Assembly (NCBI GenBank): GCA_934371915.1
Contig: CAKROE010000031.1
Location: 1-27,101, forward strand
Direction of reading: 5' to 3'
DNA length: 27,101 nucleotides
Source: an uncultured Blautia sp.
GTDB taxonomy: Bacteria; Bacillota; Clostridia; Lachnospirales; Lachnospiraceae
Made by a program: the position numbers and the translations under genes. Positions 23,756 through 27,101 of this stretch are shown piece by piece (the stretch's first letter is position 1; each line of letters starts with the position of its first letter). The notes under the pieces are model-generated. The model did not search any database, was not told the origin of the DNA, and saw only the letters and a list, made by a program, of their open reading frames with translations.

Positions 23756-24076
23756 GTATAAAGTACGGGGATGGATGGGCGAAAAAAAAGAGGTCTCAAA
23801 GAATGGATGCTTTTTGTAAAAATTCTCTGCTGCTGTCTCGCCTGAAAAACTTCGTAAAGATTCCTGGTGTACAGGTTTTTGCGTTGATACAGAAAATGCT
23901 GCTGTCTGAGCATCTTTGATGTGAGTTCAGCATTTTATGTATCGTTTTTAGCAAAGTTCTGTATATCATGGAATCTCAGAAGTTTTGAATTGAGACAGAC
24001 ACAGAGAATTTTCAACGAAAATCTCCAACTCGAGTCCCCTTAGTTTCTTCCCATCATCACCGGGAATTCTTTATAC
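23756..24076. repeat. Hairpin B, copy 2
   Basis: The outermost GTATAAAG (23756-23763) pairs perfectly with CTTTATAC (24069-24076), which includes the DUF4250 stop codon. GATGGATGGG pairs with CCCATCATC. The AAAATTCTCTG side pairs with its complement near 24003. The inner stem GATACAGAAAATGCTG (23886-23901) pairs with CAGCATTTTATGTATC (23928-23943), with one mismatch. The 26-base loop 23902-23927 matches copy 1 at 25 positions. Confidence 0.82.
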
Positions 24077-24244
24077 GAACTGATTACGTTCCCCATCGTA
24101 TTCGTACTCAATCGATGCGAGTTTCTCCACCAGTTCTTCTCTGTCCAGCCCTTTGTCTTCGCAAAGAGCCTCCAGAGAACCATAAAAATCTCTCAACTGT
24201 GTGTTGATATAGCTCAACAGCATTACCGGATCCTTTGGTATCAT
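24071..24244 (-). CDS. DUF4250 domain small protein
   Basis: A 57-residue protein starting MIPKDPVMLLSYINTQLRDF and ending YEYDGERNQFV, which matches the small DUF4250 family found in Firmicutes. AGGAGG at 24256-24251 lies six bases before the ATG. Its function is unknown. It starts 52 bases after the clpB stop with no T-tailed terminator between them, so it may be co-transcribed with clpB. Its final codon and stop are the outer right arm of hairpin B copy 2. Confidence 0.88.
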   Translation of the reverse strand: MIPKDPVMLLSYINTQLRDFYGSLEALCEDKGLDREELVEKLASIEYEYDGERNQFV

Positions 24245-24296
24245 TGCGTACCTCCTGTGGTATTCTGCTGCCGGTCAGATTATACACAGCAGCATA

Positions 24297-26879
24297 TTAT
24301 TTCGTGTTGATCACAAACTCTCCGTCTTTTACATCCAGCACAAGCGTATCACCCTGATGAACATTGCCGGAAAGAATCTTCTTCGCAGCAAGTGTTTCCA
24401 CATAATTCTGCAGATAACGTTTCAGAGGTCTTGCACCATATACCGGATCATAGCCATTTTCAATTACCTGTGTTCTGGCTGCATCTGTCAGTTCCAGAGA
24501 AAGTTCCTGATCTGCCAGACGATCGCTGAGTTCTTTGACCATCAGGTCTACTATGCCGCCAATATTCTCTTTTGTCAATGGTTTAAACATAATGATCTCA
24601 TCCAGACGGTTCAGGAATTCCGGACGGAAGTGCCCACGCAGGTCATTCATAACCTGTTCCTGAGCTTCTGGTTTTATTTCACCTTTTTCATCAATACCAT
24701 CAAGAAGATACGGTGAACCGATGTTTGAAGTCATAATCAGAATCGTGTTCTTAAAGTCTACCGTTCTGCCCTGTGAATCTGTGATACGTCCATCATCCAG
24801 CACCTGCAGAAGTACATTAAATACATCCGGATGAGCTTTCTCAATCTCATCAAACAATACAACACTGTATGGTTTACGACGAACAGCTTCTGTAAGCTGA
24901 CCGCCTTCTTCATATCCTACATATCCCGGAGGCGCTCCGATCAGACGGGACACAGAATATTTCTCCATGTACTCACTCATATCGATTCGTACCATATTCT
25001 GCTCGTCATCAAACAGAGTCTCGGCAAGTGTTTTGGCAAGTTCTGTCTTACCGACACCGGTAGGTCCGAGGAACAGGAAGGAACCGATCGGCTTGGTCGG
25101 ATCTTTGATTCCTGCTTTTGAACGAAGAATGGCATCTGTTACAAGACGTACACCTTCATCCTGACCGATAACACGTTTGTGCAGTTCATCTTCAAGACCG
25201 AGAAGTTTTGTCCTCTCGCCTTCTGTCAGTTTCGTTACCGGAATGCCCGTCCAGCGTGAAATGATCCTTGCAATCTCATCATCTGTAACTGCCTCATGGA
25301 CAAGGCTGCGGTCGCTTTCTTTGACCTGTTTTTCTTCTATTTCAAGCTGCTGCTGAACTTTCGGAAGTTCTCCATACTGAAGTTCGGCGGCTTTTTCCAG
25401 ATCGTAATTCTGTTTTGCTTTCTGGATTTGTTTATTGATATCTTCAATCTGCTCACGTAATTTCTGGAGCTTCTCTACGGAATGTTTCTCATTATCCCAC
25501 TGTGCTTTCTGAGTATTGAATGTGTCACGCATCTCTGCAAGCTCTTTCTGCAGTTCTGCAAGACGCTCTTTGCTCAGATTGTCTGTTTCTTTCTTAAGCG
25601 CAGACTCCTCAATCTCAAGCTGCATGATCTTGCGTCTCTGTTCATCCAGCTCAGTCGGCATGGAATCCAGCTCGGTCTTGATCAGGGCACATGCTTCATC
25701 AACCAGATCGATGGCTTTGTCCGGCAGGAATCTGTCTGTGATATATCTATGTGAAAGCGTAGCGGCTGCTACCAGCGCACTGTCTGTAATTTTTACACCA
25801 TGGAATACTTCATATCTCTCTTTCAGTCCACGAAGGATTGAAATTGTATCTTCTACAGTCGGCTCATCTACCATAACCGGCTGGAAACGACGTGCCAGTG
25901 CAGCATCCTTTTCGATGTACTGGCGGTACTCATCAAGCGTGGTTGCACCGATACAGTGCAGCTCACCTCTGGCAAGCATTGGTTTCAGCATGTTGCCCGC
26001 ATCCATCGCACCGTCTGTCTTACCGGCACCGACGATCAGATGCAGTTCATCAATGAAAAGAATGATCTCGCCTTCGCTCTTTCTTACTTCTTCAAGAACT
26101 GCTTTCAGACGCTCCTCAAACTCACCACGATATTTCGCACCTGCAACCAGTGCTCCCATATCCAGTGCAAAAATCTTCTTATCTTTCAGGCCTTCCGGGA
26201 CATCACCTGCGACGATTCGCTGTGCCAGACCTTCGATAGCTGCTGTCTTACCAACGCCAGGCTCACCGATCAGAACCGGATTATTCTTGGTCTTACGTGA
26301 AAGAATACGGACGATATTTCGAATCTCTGCATCACGACCGATGACCGGATCAAGTTTCTGATTTCTTGCTTTCTCCACAAGATCCTCGCCGTATTTATTC
26401 AGTGTGTCATAGGTTGCCTCCGGGTTGTCACTGACAACTCTCTGGTTACCTCTGACAGTAGACAGCGCCTGCAAAAATCTTTCTCTGGTAATGCCAAATT
26501 CGCTGAATATCTTCTTCATGCCCGGACTTGGCTGTGTCAGCAGTGACAGAAACAGATGCTCAACAGAAACGTATTCGTCTCCCATTGCTTTTGCTTCATT
26601 TTCTGCATTTACCAGCGATTTGTTCAGATACTGCCCAAATCTCAGATCACCACCGGATACTTTGACTTTTGCATCCAGTGCTTTCTTCACTACATTGATA
26701 AAATATTCTTTATTAATATCCATCTTCTCAATCAGTTTGAGAATCAGGCTGTCTTCCTGTGTCAGCAGGGCATATAAAAGATGTTCCTGCTCCACTTCCT
26801 GATTGCCGTATTCATAAGCAACCTTTTCAAGATCCTGAACAGCCTGCACGGATTTCTGTGTAAACTTACTGATGTTCAT
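24297..26879 (-). CDS. clpB: ATP-dependent disaggregase ClpB
   Basis: An 860-residue class I Hsp100. Residues 1-145 form the N-domain with two repeats ([22 protein letters not shown]). The first AAA+ domain has Walker A GEPGVGKT (205-212) and Walker B LFIDELH (274-280). The coiled-coil middle domain (about 405-525), which marks ClpB rather than ClpC or ClpA, carries long charged heptads. The second AAA+ domain has Walker A GPTGVGKT (605-612) and [12 protein letters not shown]. No ClpP-binding IGF/L loop is expected or evident. It rescues aggregated proteins with DnaK. The AGGAGG site lies seven bases before the ATG. A CIRCE operator overlaps its promoter, indicating heat-shock control by HrcA. 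Confidence 0.97.
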   Translation of the reverse strand: MNISKFTQKSVQAVQDLEKVAYEYGNQEVEQEHLLYALLTQEDSLILKLIEKMDINKEYFINVVKKALDAKVKVSGGDLRFGQYLNKSLVNAENEAKAMGDEYVSVEHLFLSLLTQPSPGMKKIFSEFGITRERFLQALSTVRGNQRVVSDNPEATYDTLNKYGEDLVEKARNQKLDPVIGRDAEIRNIVRILSRKTKNNPVLIGEPGVGKTAAIEGLAQRIVAGDVPEGLKDKKIFALDMGALVAGAKYRGEFEERLKAVLEEVRKSEGEIILFIDELHLIVGAGKTDGAMDAGNMLKPMLARGELHCIGATTLDEYRQYIEKDAALARRFQPVMVDEPTVEDTISILRGLKERYEVFHGVKITDSALVAAATLSHRYITDRFLPDKAIDLVDEACALIKTELDSMPTELDEQRRKIMQLEIEESALKKETDNLSKERLAELQKELAEMRDTFNTQKAQWDNEKHSVEKLQKLREQIEDINKQIQKAKQNYDLEKAAELQYGELPKVQQQLEIEEKQVKESDRSLVHEAVTDDEIARIISRWTGIPVTKLTEGERTKLLGLEDELHKRVIGQDEGVRLVTDAILRSKAGIKDPTKPIGSFLFLGPTGVGKTELAKTLAETLFDDEQNMVRIDMSEYMEKYSVSRLIGAPPGYVGYEEGGQLTEAVRRKPYSVVLFDEIEKAHPDVFNVLLQVLDDGRITDSQGRTVDFKNTILIMTSNIGSPYLLDGIDEKGEIKPEAQEQVMNDLRGHFRPEFLNRLDEIIMFKPLTKENIGGIVDLMVKELSDRLADQELSLELTDAARTQVIENGYDPVYGARPLKRYLQNYVETLAAKKILSGNVHQGDTLVLDVKDGEFVINTK

Positions 26880-26958
26880 AGGCTCTCCTCCTTATATCGT
26901 AGGAAAAGGATACCGAAATTTCTTCCTGTACCCTTAATGTTATCTTTGTTATACTGGT

Positions 26959-26987
26959 AATATAACACGTATTGTTAGCACTGTCAA
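26959..26987 (-). promoter_or_regulatory. Promoter of clpB
   Basis: On the minus strand a perfect -35 TTGACA (26987-26982), a 17-base spacer and -10 TATATT (26964-26959) precede clpB by 80 bases. The -35 lies inside the CIRCE element. Confidence 0.82.
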
Positions 26988-27001
26988 TAGGTGAGTGCTA
27001 A
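26975..27001. promoter_or_regulatory. CIRCE operator (HrcA binding site)
   Basis: TTAGCACTG (26975-26983), nine bases, then GAGTGCTAA (26993-27001) matches the CIRCE consensus TTAGCACTC-N9-GAGTGCTAA with one mismatch. It overlaps the -35 of clpB, so HrcA would repress clpB until heat or misfolding stress. Confidence 0.93.
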
Positions 27002-27027
27002 TTATTTTGTAAAGATTGTGTGACCCT

Positions 27028-27096
27028 AAAATGAAAAACTAACTTCCACCCTTAGCTTATATTGTTCTACACTGTGAAATAGGGGTGGAAGTTAGT
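27028..27096 (-). terminator. Minus-strand terminator of a gene beyond the right edge
   Basis: ACTAACTTCCACCC (27038-27051) and GGGTGGAAGTTAGT (27083-27096) form a perfect 14-bp stem with a loop of about 31 bases. Read on the minus strand it is followed by TTTTTCATTTT (27038-27028). It probably ends an operon whose genes lie outside the window; the large loop is unusual. Confidence 0.6.
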
Positions 27097-27101
27097 CTTG
27101 C

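Larger units (their letters stand above)
23430..24076. repeat. Long hairpin array, copy 2 (A-M-B)
   Basis: A second 647-bp array, ordered and oriented like copy 1 at 18078-18733, fills the gap between marR and the DUF4250 gene. It comprises A (23430-23644), M (23701-23755) and B (23756-24076). Long runs are identical with copy 1, for instance 32 bases around the B loop at 23890-23921. Whole outer arms differ but stay self-complementary. The last six bases overlap the end of the DUF4250 gene. No credible gene lies within the array. Confidence 0.85.

Noticed and set aside
24266..24294. Hairpin TGCTGC/GCAGCA between clpB and the DUF4250 gene as a terminator
   Set aside because: The stem is short and no T run follows on the minus strand, so co-transcription is more likely.

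Overview
The window looks like a chromosomal segment of a low-to-mid GC Gram-positive anaerobe, most likely a gut Clostridia of the Lachnospiraceae type. The evidence is AddAB in place of RecBCD, strong AGGAGG ribosome sites, a CIRCE-controlled clpB, a DUF4250 gene, a PadR/HAAS/DUF4097 cassette, and protein sequences typical of that family. This placement is inference from gene content. I saw no rRNA, tRNA, CRISPR array, integrase or transposase.

Layout. Positions 1-1446 (minus) hold a PadR-HAAS(DUF1700)-DUF4097 operon, joined by ATGA stop/start overlaps and driven by a promoter whose -10 and spacer carry an inverted repeat. rsmF (1639-3048, plus) is divergent from it. addB-addA (10139 to 3088, minus) encode the two subunits of the AddAB helicase-nuclease. 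A small membrane-anchored protein resembling a degenerate FMN-binding domain (10276-10716, plus) converges on nadE, and the two stop codons overlap. The minus-strand run methyltransferase - hslO - nadE (14552 to 10713) follows a lipoprotein gene (15715 to 14624), with a terminator hairpin just before the methyltransferase. helD (17899 to 15824) encodes an RNA-polymerase-associated helicase and has its own promoter and a structured leader. A MarR regulator and a heterodimeric ABC exporter form one operon (23245 to 18734). clpB plus a 57-residue DUF4250 gene (26879 to 24071) are under a CIRCE/HrcA-type promoter. The right end carries a minus-strand terminator for a gene outside the window.

The most unusual content is in the two long gene-poor gaps, 17900-18733 and 23246-24070. 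Each contains a 650-bp array of three consecutive long hairpins (called A, M and B here), in the same orientation and immediately downstream of a minus-strand gene. Between the copies the apical loops are nearly identical. Many stem positions, and whole outer arms, differ but stay complementary within each copy. That is the signature of a structure preserved by compensatory change, as in structured RNA, or of arm-to-arm correction in a palindromic DNA element. The two arrays bracket the MarR-ABC exporter operon as direct repeats. I do not recognise them as a described family.

A second oddity is a nine-unit acidic pentapeptide repeat inserted in the glutaminase domain of the NAD synthetase, just before the catalytic cysteine.
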